A DNA stretch of 64,000 bases from Streptococcus sanguinis (GCF_003943735.1 NZ_RJMV01000002.1:30418-94417); one strand, 5' to 3'. Numbered from the stretch's first letter, positions 1 through 8,698 are shown. A program made the numbers and translations. Notes: generated from the sequence alone by a model not told the origin.

Positions 1-93
1 CAAAAAGTCCAGGCTTTTGAATCTAAATTAGAAAAAATAGATGACGCGGTGGTTAATTGGCATCTTCCTTCGCTTTTTAAGCTCCAAAGATGA
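1..93 (+). CDS. 3' end of an unidentified protein (partial at window edge)
   Basis: Frame 1 is open from the first base to a TGA at 91-93, giving about 30 residues ending in HLPSLFKLQR. A hairpin follows at once and the next gene is convergent, which fits the C-terminus of a forward gene starting outside the window. I do not recognise the family. The short length makes this tentative. Confidence 0.4.
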   Translation, partial: QKVQAFESKLEKIDDAVVNWHLPSLFKLQR

Positions 94-106
94 CCTAACC
101 AACTGC

Positions 107-172
107 GCGGGGGTGGGAAGACGAACTTTTTTAACTTGTTTGAAGTTCTTTCCCGCTCCCGTTTTCTTTATC
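107..172. terminator. Imperfect hairpin between convergent genes
   Basis: GGGGGTGGGAA near 109-119 can pair with TTTCCCGCTCCC near 151-162, followed by a T-rich stretch on the forward strand. It lies between the partial gene ending at 93 and the oxidoreductase ending at 173. It resembles the larger GGGGGTGGGACAG hairpin at 9334-9391. Confidence 0.45.
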
Positions 173-739
173 TTAAATTTGACTGGCCAGTTGTCCGATT
201 TTCTTGAGCATTTCTTGGCGTTGTTGGTCTGTTTTGCGTTCTACTCCGTTGAGCTCTGTCAGTTTGACTGGAGAAATACCACAAAATTTCAGGATTTGAT
301 TTTTAAGTACCTTGCCATAGTCTTGGACAAAAGGCAGGGCAAAACCTGGTGTGTTATGGCTGACGATAATCCAGGCAGACTTGCCTTGCAGGTGGCCTTG
401 GAGTCCGACTTTCTTATAAGAGTAGGCAAAGTCAGCTGCAAGGACACGGTCGATAAATCCTTTGAGAATGGCCGGCATACCGCTCCACCAGATAGGGAAA
501 ATGAAAATCAGATGGTCTGCCCAAGTAATCAAATCCCGGTATTTTGCCATTTCAGGGTCTTTGTGCAGGTCACGGCGTCTATGTTCTTGGTCAAAGCGCA
601 AGATTGGATCAAAATTTTCAGCATACAAGTCCAAGGTTTTCACCTCGTGCTTTTTAGAAAGATTGTTTTGAACTTCTTTGAGAATAGCAGCATTGAAGCC
701 AGTTGGGCTGGGGTGGGTGTAAATAATCAAGGTTTTCAT
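173..739 (-). CDS. NAD(P)H quinone oxidoreductase, flavodoxin-like fold
   Basis: The 188-residue product belongs to the flavodoxin_2 family (KefG/YwrO/MdaB type), cytosolic FMN or FAD enzymes that reduce quinones or azo compounds with NAD(P)H. The N-terminus MKTLIIYTHPSP is the first beta strand and phosphate-binding loop, and FIFPIWWSGMPAILKGFIDRV at about 77-97 is the family hallmark around the active site. Length is normal. Its start overlaps the end of the upstream TetR gene by 4 bp, so the two form one operon, which suggests an enzyme for an electrophile or quinone sensed by that regulator. The substrate is not deducible. Confidence 0.85.
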   Translation of the reverse strand: MKTLIIYTHPSPTGFNAAILKEVQNNLSKKHEVKTLDLYAENFDPILRFDQEHRRRDLHKDPEMAKYRDLITWADHLIFIFPIWWSGMPAILKGFIDRVLAADFAYSYKKVGLQGHLQGKSAWIIVSHNTPGFALPFVQDYGKVLKNQILKFCGISPVKLTELNGVERKTDQQRQEMLKKIGQLASQI

Positions 740-1332
740 GATCGTTCTCCTTTGATATAAATGTCAAGCATGTGCTCAATCGTGCTTTGGATGGCTTGGG
801 GATCAAGGTCTTGTCCGATGGGACTGTTGGCTAGAACGGCTAGGCCTGTGATAAAGCTCCAAAAGTGAAAAAGACTTTCTGCTTCGCTATTGCTAAAATT
901 TTCCTCCTCGCGAAGCTTTAAAACAAGCTCCTTAAATTTATCAAATCCAGGCAGGTCAGACTCCAAGAGGATGGTGTTCTGCGTTACCTTCATATATTTA
1001 AAAGGAAATTTGATAAAGAGAGCTTCGAAAAAATGAGGGTAGGTCTTGGCAAAAATAATGAAATTAAGACCAAGCTGGATCAGCTGATCACGCGCAGAAT
1101 CTGTCGCATCAATATTTTCATTGATTTCCTGATTGAGAAAGAGCGAAAGCTGGGTCAAAACGACCTTAAGGTAGCCTTCCTTGCTCTCAAAATGGCGGTA
1201 AGGGCTGCCGTGAGTTACACCGCAGGCCTTGGCAACAGTCCTGAGCGAAAGCTGTTCAATTCCGTGTTTTCCGATTTCGTCAATCCCTGTTTGGATGAGC
1301 TGTTCTTTCAGCTGGGCAGTATTGCGTTTCAT
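736..1332 (-). CDS. TetR/AcrR family transcriptional regulator
   Basis: The 198-residue protein has an N-terminal TetR helix-turn-helix (about residues 8-55, with LSLRTVAKACGVTHGSPYRHF as the recognition region) and a helical ligand-binding domain with a WHG-type C-terminal half. It is the first gene of an operon with the quinone oxidoreductase. Two identical 17-bp elements sit in its own promoter, one covering the -10 box, so autorepression is likely. The ligand is unknown; an electrophile or quinone would fit the partner gene (inference). A GGAGG site lies just upstream of the ATG. Confidence 0.85.
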   Translation of the reverse strand: MKRNTAQLKEQLIQTGIDEIGKHGIEQLSLRTVAKACGVTHGSPYRHFESKEGYLKVVLTQLSLFLNQEINENIDATDSARDQLIQLGLNFIIFAKTYPHFFEALFIKFPFKYMKVTQNTILLESDLPGFDKFKELVLKLREEENFSNSEAESLFHFWSFITGLAVLANSPIGQDLDPQAIQSTIEHMLDIYIKGERS

Positions 1333-1346
1333 GTATCTCCTCCAAA

Positions 1347-1403
1347 AGTATACACTGTCTACTTATCTATCTTTAGTATACACTGTCTACTTTTTCTTGT
1401 CAA
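1347..1403 (-). promoter_or_regulatory. TetR operon promoter with two tandem 17-bp operators
   Basis: On the reverse strand TTGACA (1403-1398), a 17-bp spacer and TATACT (1380-1375) form a near-consensus sigma-A promoter. The sequence AGTATACACTGTCTACT (forward reading) occurs exactly twice, at 1347-1363 and 1375-1391, 28 bp apart. The distal copy covers the -10 box and part of the spacer, so a bound repressor would block RNA polymerase. The TetR product is the obvious candidate (inference). Confidence 0.75.
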
Positions 1404-1481
1404 CTAATTTGATGCTTTCTTCTATTCTAGGATGTGGCAGAATTTGCTTTCGGTAAGATAAAATGTTAAAATAATATCAAA

Positions 1482-1497
1482 ATGATAGCGCTTTCTT
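1482..1497. promoter_or_regulatory. cre-like CcpA site upstream of dhaK
   Basis: On the reverse strand the site reads AGAAAGCGCTATCA, one base from the cre consensus TGNAANCGNWNNCA. It lies about 55 bp upstream of the dhaK start. This suggests carbon catabolite control of the dihydroxyacetone operon. Binding is inferred from the match only. Confidence 0.6.
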
Positions 1498-1548
1498 TTT
1501 AGGGCGAATTGCTCAACATAAAGAAACGACGAGAAACGGAGGACACCT

Positions 1549-2538
1549 ATGAAGAAAATTATCAACGATCCAACAGCGGTTGTAGATGAGATGCTGGAGG
1601 GCTTAGCCTATATTCACAGCGATTTGGTTTATCGGGTGGAGGGCTTTGATATCATTGCCCGCAAGAGTAAGAAGACAGGCAAGGTTGGCTTGATTTCTGG
1701 CGGTGGCAGTGGTCATGAACCTTCCCACGCTGGCTTTGTCGGTGAGGGCATGCTGTCGGCTGCTATTTGCGGAGCGGTTTTTACTTCACCAACACCTGAC
1801 CAAGTCTTGCAAGCTATCAAGGAAGCAGATGAGGGAGCTGGGGTCTTCATGGTGATCAAGAATTACTCCGGTGACATCATGAACTTTGAAATGGCTCAGG
1901 AAATGGCTGAGATGGAAGGGATTGAGGTGGCTAGTGTCGTCGTAGATGACGATATCGCAGTGGAAGACAGCCTCTATACGCAAGGTCGCCGCGGAGTGGC
2001 TGGTACCATTCTTGTCCATAAGATTCTAGGGGATGCGGCGCGTGCTGGCAAATCTCTGACTGAAATCAAGGCTTTGGCCGATGAGCTGGTCAAAAATATT
2101 CACACGGTTGGCTTGGCTCTGAGCGGTGCAACTGTACCGGAAGTCGGCAAGCCTGGTTTTGTTTTGGCTGATGATGAGATAGAGTTTGGCATTGGTATCC
2201 ATGGTGAGCCCGGCTATCGCAAGGAAAAGATGCAGCCGTCTAAGGACTTAGCCAAAGAATTGGTCGAAAAGCTCAGTCAGTCTGTTGAGCTCAAATCTGG
2301 CAAGAAAATTGGTATCCTCATCAATGGTATGGGTGCAACACCGCTCATGGAGCAGTATGTCTTTGCGGCCGATGTAGCAAATCTTCTGGCAGATGTTGGA
2401 GTCGAAGTTGTCTATAAAAAACTGGGCAATTACATGACCTCCATTGATATGGCAGGGATTTCTCTGACCTTTATCGAGCTGGATCAGCCAGACTGGCTGA
2501 CAGCTCTCAACAGTCCTGTCACGACAGCCGCTTGGTAA
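1549..2538 (+). CDS. dhaK: PTS-dependent dihydroxyacetone kinase, subunit DhaK
   Basis: DhaK (329 residues) binds dihydroxyacetone as a covalent hemiaminal and presents it for phosphorylation by DhaL-ADP. His218 in the GIGIHGEPG motif corresponds to the substrate-binding histidine of E. coli DhaK, and GGGSGHEPSHAG (51-62) supplies His56. Length is normal and a strong GGAGGA site precedes the ATG. It is first in dhaK-dhaL-dhaM with a cre-like site upstream. No DhaS/DhaQ activator or glycerol facilitator gene is next to it, unlike Lactococcus. The product, dihydroxyacetone phosphate, enters glycolysis. Confidence 0.95.
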   Translation: MKKIINDPTAVVDEMLEGLAYIHSDLVYRVEGFDIIARKSKKTGKVGLISGGGSGHEPSHAGFVGEGMLSAAICGAVFTSPTPDQVLQAIKEADEGAGVFMVIKNYSGDIMNFEMAQEMAEMEGIEVASVVVDDDIAVEDSLYTQGRRGVAGTILVHKILGDAARAGKSLTEIKALADELVKNIHTVGLALSGATVPEVGKPGFVLADDEIEFGIGIHGEPGYRKEKMQPSKDLAKELVEKLSQSVELKSGKKIGILINGMGATPLMEQYVFAADVANLLADVGVEVVYKKLGNYMTSIDMAGISLTFIELDQPDWLTALNSPVTTAAW

Positions 2539-2548
2539 GGAGGTGCTT

Positions 2549-3127
2549 ATGGACGCAGCAAGAGCAAAAAAATGGATGCAGTTGTTCAACGAGAAGATCC
2601 AGGACCAGAAAGCCTATCTGTCTGATCTCGACACTCCCATCGGCGACGGTGATCACGGTGGCAATATGGCCAGAGGAATGGCAGCAGCAGTAGAGAGTTT
2701 AGCTGCTAAGGACTTTGCTAGTGCGGCTGAGGTTTTTCAGGCTGTTTCCATGCAGCTGATTAGTAAGGTCGGTGGTGCTTCCGGCCCTCTCTATGGCTCG
2801 GCCTTCATGGGCATGGCCAAGGCCGAAAAAGACGGCAAAGACTTGTCAGGAGTCATCCAAGCTGGGCTGGACATGATTCAGAAGCGGGGCAAGGCTGTGC
2901 CGGGTGAGAAGACCATGGTGGATGTCTGGTCGGGGATTCCTATTTCTCTGCAGTCCGGATGCTTGACGCATGAAAAAATTGGCTCCCTAGTGGAAGCGAC
3001 CAAAGATCTGAAAGCGACCAAGGGGCGGGCTTCCTATGTCGGTGAGCGGTCTATCGGTCATATTGATCCCGGTTCGGCTTCATCTGGTCTCCTCTTTGAG
3101 GCTCTGTTAGAAACGGAGGCAGGCTGA
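2549..3127 (+). CDS. dhaL: PTS-dependent dihydroxyacetone kinase, ADP-binding subunit DhaL
   Basis: DhaL (192 residues) carries a tightly bound ADP that DhaM rephosphorylates, then passes the phosphate to dihydroxyacetone on DhaK. The Mg-ADP site is visible as DLDTPIGDGDHGGNM (26-40), with Asp28, Asp33 and Asp35 matching the E. coli triad. I chose ATG 2549 because AAGGAGG at 2537-2543 is correctly spaced for it, while the in-frame GTG at 2543 lies inside that ribosome binding site. The stop overlaps dhaM by one base, so translation is probably coupled. Confidence 0.94.
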   Translation: MDAARAKKWMQLFNEKIQDQKAYLSDLDTPIGDGDHGGNMARGMAAAVESLAAKDFASAAEVFQAVSMQLISKVGGASGPLYGSAFMGMAKAEKDGKDLSGVIQAGLDMIQKRGKAVPGEKTMVDVWSGIPISLQSGCLTHEKIGSLVEATKDLKATKGRASYVGERSIGHIDPGSASSGLLFEALLETEAG

Positions 3128-3501
3128 TGGCAGATACTGGCATTCTTATCGTTTCCCATTCCAAAAACCTGGCCCAAGGCTTGTTTGACCTCATTTCGCA
3201 GGTGGCGGCAGATGTGGGCATCAGCTATGTAGGTGGATTGGACGACGGTAGCATTGGTACGAGCTTTGAAGGGATTCAGGCAGCTTTAGATGCCAATGAC
3301 AAGGACACTATTTTGGCCTTTTTCGATCTGGGTTCGGCTCGGATGAATCTGGAAATGGTCGCGGACTTTTCTGACAAGGAAATCATTATCAATAATGTTC
3401 CTTTGGTAGAAGGCGCTTATACGGCTGCTGCTCTTCTTCAGGCTGGGGCAGATTTACCTAATGTTTTGCTTCAGGTGCGTGAATTAGAAATAAAGAAATA
3501 G
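3127..3501 (+). CDS. dhaM: PTS-dependent dihydroxyacetone kinase, phosphotransferase subunit DhaM
   Basis: This 124-residue protein is the EIIA-Man-like domain that takes phosphate from HPr and passes it to ADP on DhaL. The phospho-acceptor is His11 in GILIVSHSK, and DLGSARMN is also typical. It is the short single-domain form of Firmicutes; the E. coli protein adds HPr-like and EI-like domains. It is last in the dha operon, and a rho-independent terminator follows about 60 bp later. Confidence 0.93.
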   Translation: MADTGILIVSHSKNLAQGLFDLISQVAADVGISYVGGLDDGSIGTSFEGIQAALDANDKDTILAFFDLGSARMNLEMVADFSDKEIIINNVPLVEGAYTAAALLQAGADLPNVLLQVRELEIKK

Positions 3502-3828
3502 CCGTTTTTCTAAAGACCTGATAAACGACTTCAATTGCAAAATAAGGAACATTTTATATCAAAAAACTGGGATTCAACCCCAGTTTTTTGCTTTATCATT
3601 GTATCAATTTTCAGGAGAACAGCCAGTGTTTCTTATTCTTTCTTCTTTAGAATAATTAAAAAATAGAACAAAACAATAAACTGTGCTTACTTTTTGACAG
3701 AATTCGCTTTTTAATGAACAAAAGTTCTTAGAATGGATTGCAAATTGGTATAGATAGACTTATAATAGATATAAGTACACAAGATGAAACAAAAAACGAC
3801 AGCCGATTAGAAGCCATCGTTTTCAATC
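3502..3828. other. 327-bp intergenic region between dhaM and bgaR
   Basis: Besides the dhaM terminator it holds, on the reverse strand, a weaker hairpin at about 3793-3825 (AAAACGATGGC against GGCTGTCGTTTT plus T run), the likely terminator of the GntR gene ending at 3829. A TATAAT at about 3767-3772 has no good -35 and no ORF behind it. I see no gene here. Confidence 0.5.
3561..3590 (+). terminator. Rho-independent terminator after dhaKLM
   Basis: AAAACTGGG pairs with CCCAGTTTT across a short loop, followed by a T run. It is the only strong hairpin after dhaM. Confidence 0.8.
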
Positions 3829-4545
3829 TTAGTGGTCCCGATTGCAGGAAATGAACTTGATCTTGAAGAAGTCGCCGCGTTTGTAAGTTTCGCTGTACTC
3901 TAAGATCTGTCCAGTGCTTTCCAGCTGGGTAATCTTTACCTGATGAACAGTCGGGAAGTTGGTATCAACTTCCAGCACTTTCGCAACATCTTTTGGTGTT
4001 GGGAAGACAATTTCATTGGTCTCTTCAAAATGCTCATCATTCATGTGAATGTGGTAGTCAGTTTTGAAGCGGTTGTAAATAGAGCTGTAGTAGTCCATAT
4101 CTGGATAGTTAGGATTGATGTACTGCTCAGGGATATAGGTTTGGTGATAGATATAGATTTTATCGCCAGTCCGTCTGATCCGGTCAATCTTATAGTAGAA
4201 CTGCGTTGGTGCTAGTTCTAGCTTATCCAAGATTTTCAGGTCATTCCCGCGTTTGATGGAGAGAACGGTCACCTTATCTTTTTGGATAGGGAAGGTCTCA
4301 ACGTCAGAAAATTCCACCAGCTTGTGCTTTCTTGCACGTGAAACGAAGGTTCCCTTGCCTTGCTGGCGGATGATGTAACCATCATTGGCCAGTTCATTCA
4401 AAGCGCGGACAACGGTAATGGAGCTGACATTAAACATCTGAATCAGCTCAGCCTCTGTGTAAAACTTATCGCCATTTTCAAATTTGCCAGAAATGATTTG
4501 CTGCTTGAGCTCATCTTTGATTTGTTGGTATTTTGGAATAGCCAT
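3829..4545 (-). CDS. bgaR: GntR/HutC-family regulator of the galactosidase-PTS operon (BgaR-like)
   Basis: The 238-residue protein has an N-terminal winged helix GntR domain (about 5-70, with LIQMFNVSSITVVRALNEL and YIIRQQGKGTFV) and a C-terminal UTRA ligand domain (about 90-235). It is divergent from bgaC, the arrangement of the pneumococcal BgaR/BgaC locus, so it is probably its local repressor, relieved by a sugar phosphate. I placed the start at ATG 4545 because the upstream in-frame GTG (4554) overlaps the AGAGGTG ribosome binding site. The symbol is by synteny with S. pneumoniae. Confidence 0.85.
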   Translation of the reverse strand: MAIPKYQQIKDELKQQIISGKFENGDKFYTEAELIQMFNVSSITVVRALNELANDGYIIRQQGKGTFVSRARKHKLVEFSDVETFPIQKDKVTVLSIKRGNDLKILDKLELAPTQFYYKIDRIRRTGDKIYIYHQTYIPEQYINPNYPDMDYYSSIYNRFKTDYHIHMNDEHFEETNEIVFPTPKDVAKVLEVDTNFPTVHQVKITQLESTGQILEYSETYKRGDFFKIKFISCNRDH

Positions 4546-4608
4546 TTTGTTCACCTCTCTTTTTTTACTTCTCTTACTTAAGATTTTAACATATTTTAAA
4601 AAAAAATG

Positions 4609-4637
4609 TTGACATTTATGTAAAAATTTATTATATT
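4609..4637 (+). promoter_or_regulatory. bgaC operon promoter
   Basis: TTGACA (4609-4614), a 17-bp spacer and TATATT (4632-4637) make a strong sigma-A promoter inside an A/T-rich region between the divergent bgaR and bgaC genes. Confidence 0.8.
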
Positions 4638-4651
4638 AATATTAACAAGAG

Positions 4652-4665
4652 ATGAAAGCGGTTTT
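4652..4665 (+). promoter_or_regulatory. cre-like site just downstream of the bgaC promoter
   Basis: TGAAAGCGGTTTTA matches TGNAANCGNWNNCA except at one position. It sits about 15 bp downstream of the -10 box, where CcpA would block initiation or elongation. Predicted from sequence only. Confidence 0.5.
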
Positions 4666-4684
4666 ACGCCGAAGGGAACATCAG

Positions 4685-6472
4685 ATGGCAAGATTCAAAA
4701 TTGGTCATTCCTTCTGTTTGGATGATCGGGAGTTTAAGATTTTATCGGGAGCCATTCACTATTTTCGGGTACAGCCTGAGGATTGGTACCATTCCCTTTA
4801 TAATCTCAAAGCTCTGGGCTTTAATACGGTGGAAACCTATCTTCCCTGGAATATGCACGAACCCCAAAAAGGTGTCTTTAACTTCCAAGGGATTTTAGAT
4901 ATTGAGGCATTTTTACAGACAGCTCAGGATTTGGGACTTTATGCCATTATCCGCCCTTCGCCTTTTATCTGCGCGGAGTGGGAGTTCGGTGGTCTGCCGG
5001 CCTGGCTGCTCAATGAAAATATGCGCATCCGCTCATCAGATGAGGCCTTTCTGCAGGCTGTAGCCAGCTATTATGACGAGCTGCTGCCGAGATTGACTCC
5101 AAGGCTGCTGGATAATGGGGGAAACATCCTCATGATGCAGGTGGAAAATGAGTACGGTTCTTATGGAGAAGACAAGGCCTACCTAAGAGCAATCAGACAG
5201 CTCATGGAAGAACGAGGTGTAACCTGTCCGCTCTTTACTTCAGACGGACCTTGGCGGGCAACGCTTCAAGCTGGTACATTGATTGATGATGATGTCTTTG
5301 TGACGGGGAATTTCGGCTCCAAGGCAGATTACAATTTTGCCCAGATGCAGGAATTCTTTGACGAGCATGGCAAAAAGTGGCCGCTCATGTGTATGGAGTT
5401 CTGGGATGGCTGGTTCAATCGCTGGAAAGAACCTATCATCAAGCGAGATCCAGACGAGCTGGCTCAAGCTGTTCACGAAGTGCTCCAGCAGGGCTCAATC
5501 AATCTCTATATGTTTCATGGCGGTACCAACTTTGGCTTCATGAACGGCTGTTCGGCTAGAGGGGTCATTGACCTGCCGCAGGTAACTTCCTATGACTATG
5601 ATGCTCTACTCGATGAGCGGGGCAATCCGACGGATAAGTACTATGCAGTCCAGAGGATGCTGAAAGAGTATTATCCAGAATATCCGCAGATGGAGCCGCT
5701 GGTGAAAGAGTCTTTTGAGCTTAGGAATATCCCCCTCAGTCAGAAAGTCAGTCTCTTTGAGACCCTGCCTGACTTGGCAGAGCCTATCGAAAGTCTCTAT
5801 CCGATGAAGATGGAGGAGCTGGGGCAAAATGTCGGCTACTTGCTCTATCGGACTTGGGCTAGTTGGGATGCTGATCAGGAAAGACTCCGTGTCATTGACG
5901 GTCGCGATCGGATGCAGCTCTATGTGGACGGTCAGCACATAGCAACCCAGTACCAGACAGAAATCGGTCAGGATATCATGGTGGACGGCCAGAAAAAGGC
6001 AGAGCACCAGCTTGACATTCTGATGGAAAATATGGGCCGGGTCAATTATGGGCACAAACTCTTGGCAGATACTCAGCAGAAGGGCATTCGTACGGGTGTC
6101 TGCAAGGATCTGCACTTCCTGCTTGACTGGCAGCATTACCCATTGCCGCTGGATCATCCAGAAAAGATTGACTTTTCGAAAGGGTGGCAGGAAAACCAAC
6201 CAGCTTTCTACGCTTTTGACTTTATAATGAAAGCGCTTAAAGATACTTATCTGGATCTGTCCGACTTTGGCAAGGGCGTCGTCTTTGTCAACGGTGTCAG
6301 CATTGGCCGTTTCTGGAATGTCGGACCGACCTTATCGCTTTATATCCCGCACAGCCTGCTCAGAGAAAGCGACAATCGCATCATTATCTTTGAGACAGAA
6401 GGGATCTACAGCGAAACCATTCACTTAGTTAACCAACCTACATTTAAAACAATAAAGGGGGAAAATCTATGA
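4685..6472 (+). CDS. bgaC: Family GH35 beta-galactosidase BgaC
   Basis: This 595-residue GH35 enzyme releases terminal beta-linked galactose; the pneumococcal homologue prefers Gal-beta-1,3-GlcNAc. The barrel opens with KILSGAIHYFRV and the acid/base Glu156 lies in MQVENEYGSYG; the nucleophile Glu238 is in MCMEFWDGWF. C-terminal beta domains follow from about residue 390. No signal peptide or LPXTG anchor is visible, although pneumococcal BgaC was reported at the surface. ATG 4685 is chosen over 4652 because GAAGGGA precedes it and MARFKIG matches the pneumococcal start as I recall it. It overlaps the PTS IIB gene by 4 bp. Confidence 0.94.
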   Translation: MARFKIGHSFCLDDREFKILSGAIHYFRVQPEDWYHSLYNLKALGFNTVETYLPWNMHEPQKGVFNFQGILDIEAFLQTAQDLGLYAIIRPSPFICAEWEFGGLPAWLLNENMRIRSSDEAFLQAVASYYDELLPRLTPRLLDNGGNILMMQVENEYGSYGEDKAYLRAIRQLMEERGVTCPLFTSDGPWRATLQAGTLIDDDVFVTGNFGSKADYNFAQMQEFFDEHGKKWPLMCMEFWDGWFNRWKEPIIKRDPDELAQAVHEVLQQGSINLYMFHGGTNFGFMNGCSARGVIDLPQVTSYDYDALLDERGNPTDKYYAVQRMLKEYYPEYPQMEPLVKESFELRNIPLSQKVSLFETLPDLAEPIESLYPMKMEELGQNVGYLLYRTWASWDADQERLRVIDGRDRMQLYVDGQHIATQYQTEIGQDIMVDGQKKAEHQLDILMENMGRVNYGHKLLADTQQKGIRTGVCKDLHFLLDWQHYPLPLDHPEKIDFSKGWQENQPAFYAFDFIMKALKDTYLDLSDFGKGVVFVNGVSIGRFWNVGPTLSLYIPHSLLRESDNRIIIFETEGIYSETIHLVNQPTFKTIKGENL

Positions 6473-6945
6473 CAATAGTAGGTGCACGTATCGATGGACG
6501 TTTGATCCATGGACAGGTAGCCAATCTTTGGACTACCAAGCTCAACATTTCACGCATTATGGTAATTGACGATGAGGTAGCTGAAAATGCTATCGAAAAG
6601 AGCGGGCTCAAGCTCGCAACGCCAGCTGGTGTGAAACTCAGTGTCTTGCCGATTGCTAAGGCAGCAGAAAATATCTTGGCCGGCAAGTATGATTCACAGC
6701 GACTCTTGATTGTCGCTCGCAAGCCGGACCGCTTCCTGCGGTTGGTCGAAGCTGGTGTTCCACTGGAAACGCTGAACGTCGGCAATATGTCTCAGTCAGA
6801 TGAAACTCGCTCCATTACCCGCTCTATCAACGTGGTAGATGCAGATGTTGAAGCCTTTCACAAGCTGCACGAAAAAGGAGTCAAGCTGACCGCGCAAATG
6901 GTTCCCAACGATCCAGTTGAGGACTTCATGAAGTTATTAAAATAA
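6469..6945 (+). CDS. Mannose-class PTS, EIIB component
   Basis: The 158-residue cytosolic EIIB receives phosphate from EIIA and transfers it to the incoming sugar. The phospho-accepting His14 lies in the signature RIDGRLIHGQV. The gene overlaps bgaC by 4 bp and is followed by IIC, IID and IIA, so it serves the sugar released by BgaC or a related amino sugar. Sequence alone cannot separate galactosamine/N-acetylgalactosamine from galactose; the agaS and lacD neighbours favour a galacto-configured sugar. Confidence 0.92.
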   Translation: MTIVGARIDGRLIHGQVANLWTTKLNISRIMVIDDEVAENAIEKSGLKLATPAGVKLSVLPIAKAAENILAGKYDSQRLLIVARKPDRFLRLVEAGVPLETLNVGNMSQSDETRSITRSINVVDADVEAFHKLHEKGVKLTAQMVPNDPVEDFMKLLK

Positions 6946-6970
6946 GACAAAATTTTAGGAGGACATTGTT

Positions 6971-7876
6971 ATGATACAATGGTGGCAAATTTTACTACTC
7001 ACTTTGTACTCAGCTTATCAAATCTGTGATGAGTTGACCATCGTTTCTTCAGCAGGATCCCCTGTATTTGCTGGGTTCATTACTGGCTTGATTATGGGGA
7101 AACCAGTGACCGGTTTGTTTATCGGTGGTAGCCTGCAATTGTTCGTTCTTGGTGTGGGGACATTTGGTGGAGCTTCTCGTATTGACGCAACATCAGGTGC
7201 CGTTCTTGCAACAGCCTTTTCAGTAGCACAAGGGTATAAGCCAGAATTGGCTATTGCGACAATCGCAGTACCGGTAGCAACTTTGCTAACTTACTTTGAT
7301 ATCTTAGGCCGTATGACAACGACTTATTTCGCGCACCGTGTGGATGCAGCAGTTGAACGCTTCGACTATAAAGGTATTGAACGCAACTATCTCTTAGGTG
7401 CACTTCCTTGGGCTCTGTCTCGTGCCCTCCCAGTCTTTCTGGCTCTGGCATTTGGTGGAGCATTTGTACAAGCGATAGTAGATGGTGTTGCTGGTGTGAA
7501 ATGGCTAGCTGCAGGATTGACACTGGCTGGTCGTATGTTACCAGGACTTGGATTTGCTATCTTGCTTCGTTACCTTCCAGTTAAACGTAATCTTCACTAC
7601 TTAGCTCTTGGTTTTGGCTTGACGGCTATGCTGACTGTGCTTTACTCAAACATTCAAACTTTGGGTGGGGCTGTATCTAGTATTGTTGGGACTCTTCCAA
7701 AAGATGCTGCGATCACATTTGCCAACAACTTCAAAGGTTTGTCTATGATTGGTGTAGCTATCTTTGGTATCTTCCTTGCAGTACAGCATTTCAAATACAG
7801 CCAAAGAACAGTAGTTGCTGCGCCAGCTGCTAGCACAAAATCAGAAAGTGAGGAAATTGAAGATGACGAACTCTAA
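6971..7876 (+). CDS. Mannose-class PTS, EIIC membrane component
   Basis: The 301-residue protein is an EII-Sor/ManY-type permease subunit with about seven to eight hydrophobic segments. Characteristic stretches include GFITGLIMGKPVTGLFIGGS and ASRIDATSGAVLATAFS. It forms the sugar channel with IID. TAGGAGGACATTGTT precedes the ATG. Its tail overlaps the first 14 bp of the IID gene, so the two are probably translationally coupled. Confidence 0.92.
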   Translation: MIQWWQILLLTLYSAYQICDELTIVSSAGSPVFAGFITGLIMGKPVTGLFIGGSLQLFVLGVGTFGGASRIDATSGAVLATAFSVAQGYKPELAIATIAVPVATLLTYFDILGRMTTTYFAHRVDAAVERFDYKGIERNYLLGALPWALSRALPVFLALAFGGAFVQAIVDGVAGVKWLAAGLTLAGRMLPGLGFAILLRYLPVKRNLHYLALGFGLTAMLTVLYSNIQTLGGAVSSIVGTLPKDAAITFANNFKGLSMIGVAIFGIFLAVQHFKYSQRTVVAAPAASTKSESEEIEDDEL

Positions 7877-8687
7877 TTATAAATTAACAAAAGAAGATTT
7901 TAAACAAATCAATAAACGTAGCTTGTTCACTTTCCAATTAGGCTGGAACTACGAGCGGATGCAAGGTTCTGGCTATCTCTACATGCTCTTGCCTCAGCTG
8001 CGCAAAATGTACGGAGATGGCACTCCAGAATTGCAAGAAATGATGAAATTGCATACGCAATTCTTCAATACATCACCTTTCTTCCATACTATTATTGCAG
8101 GTTTTGACCTAGCTATGGAAGAAAAAGACGGTGTTAAATCAAAAGATGCTGTCAATGGTATCAAGACAGGTCTTATGGGACCATTTGCTCCTCTTGGAGA
8201 CTCTATCTTTGGCTCTCTTGTGCCAGCCATCATGGGATCTATCGCTGCTACCATGGCTATTGCAGGCCAGCCTTGGGGAATTTTCCTTTGGATTGCTGTA
8301 GCAGTTGCTTATGATATTTTCCGTTGGAAACAGTTAGAATTTGCCTACAAAGAAGGGGTCAACCTCATCACCAACATGCAAAGCACTTTGACAGCTCTTG
8401 TTGAAGCGGCTTCTGTATTGGGTATCTTCATGGTTGGAGCTCTTGTTGCGACTATGATTAACTTTGAAGTTTCATGGGTGCTGAAGATTGGTGAAAAAGC
8501 TATTGATTTCCAAGACATGATGAATCTGATTTTCCCACGTTTGATTCCAGCAGTCTTTACAGGCTTTATCTTCTGGCTCTTGGGCAAGAAAGGAATGAAC
8601 TCTACTAAGGCTATCTTCATTATCATTATCATGGCAGTAAGCTTCTCTGCTATCGGCTACTTCCTGCTGGGACAAGTACCAGAGTAA
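7863..8687 (+). CDS. Mannose-class PTS, EIID membrane component
   Basis: This ManZ-type EIID of 274 residues pairs with IIC. Family features include SLFTFQLGWNYERMQGSGY near the N-terminus, TSPFFHTIIAGFDLAMEE and GIKTGLMGPFAPLGDSIFGS. I start it at ATG 7863, the MTNSNYK reading, preceded by GAGGAA; the longer open frame upstream lies wholly inside the IIC coding region. C-terminal membrane segments lie at about 180-270. Confidence 0.92.
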   Translation: MTNSNYKLTKEDFKQINKRSLFTFQLGWNYERMQGSGYLYMLLPQLRKMYGDGTPELQEMMKLHTQFFNTSPFFHTIIAGFDLAMEEKDGVKSKDAVNGIKTGLMGPFAPLGDSIFGSLVPAIMGSIAATMAIAGQPWGIFLWIAVAVAYDIFRWKQLEFAYKEGVNLITNMQSTLTALVEAASVLGIFMVGALVATMINFEVSWVLKIGEKAIDFQDMMNLIFPRLIPAVFTGFIFWLLGKKGMNSTKAIFIIIIMAVSFSAIGYFLLGQVPE

Positions 8688-8698
8688 TGGAGTAATTT

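Noticed and set aside
41..760. Forward 239-codon ORF opposite the quinone reductase
   Set aside because: The reverse-strand oxidoreductase is a clear full-length family member with regulator overlap; the forward frame is its antisense.
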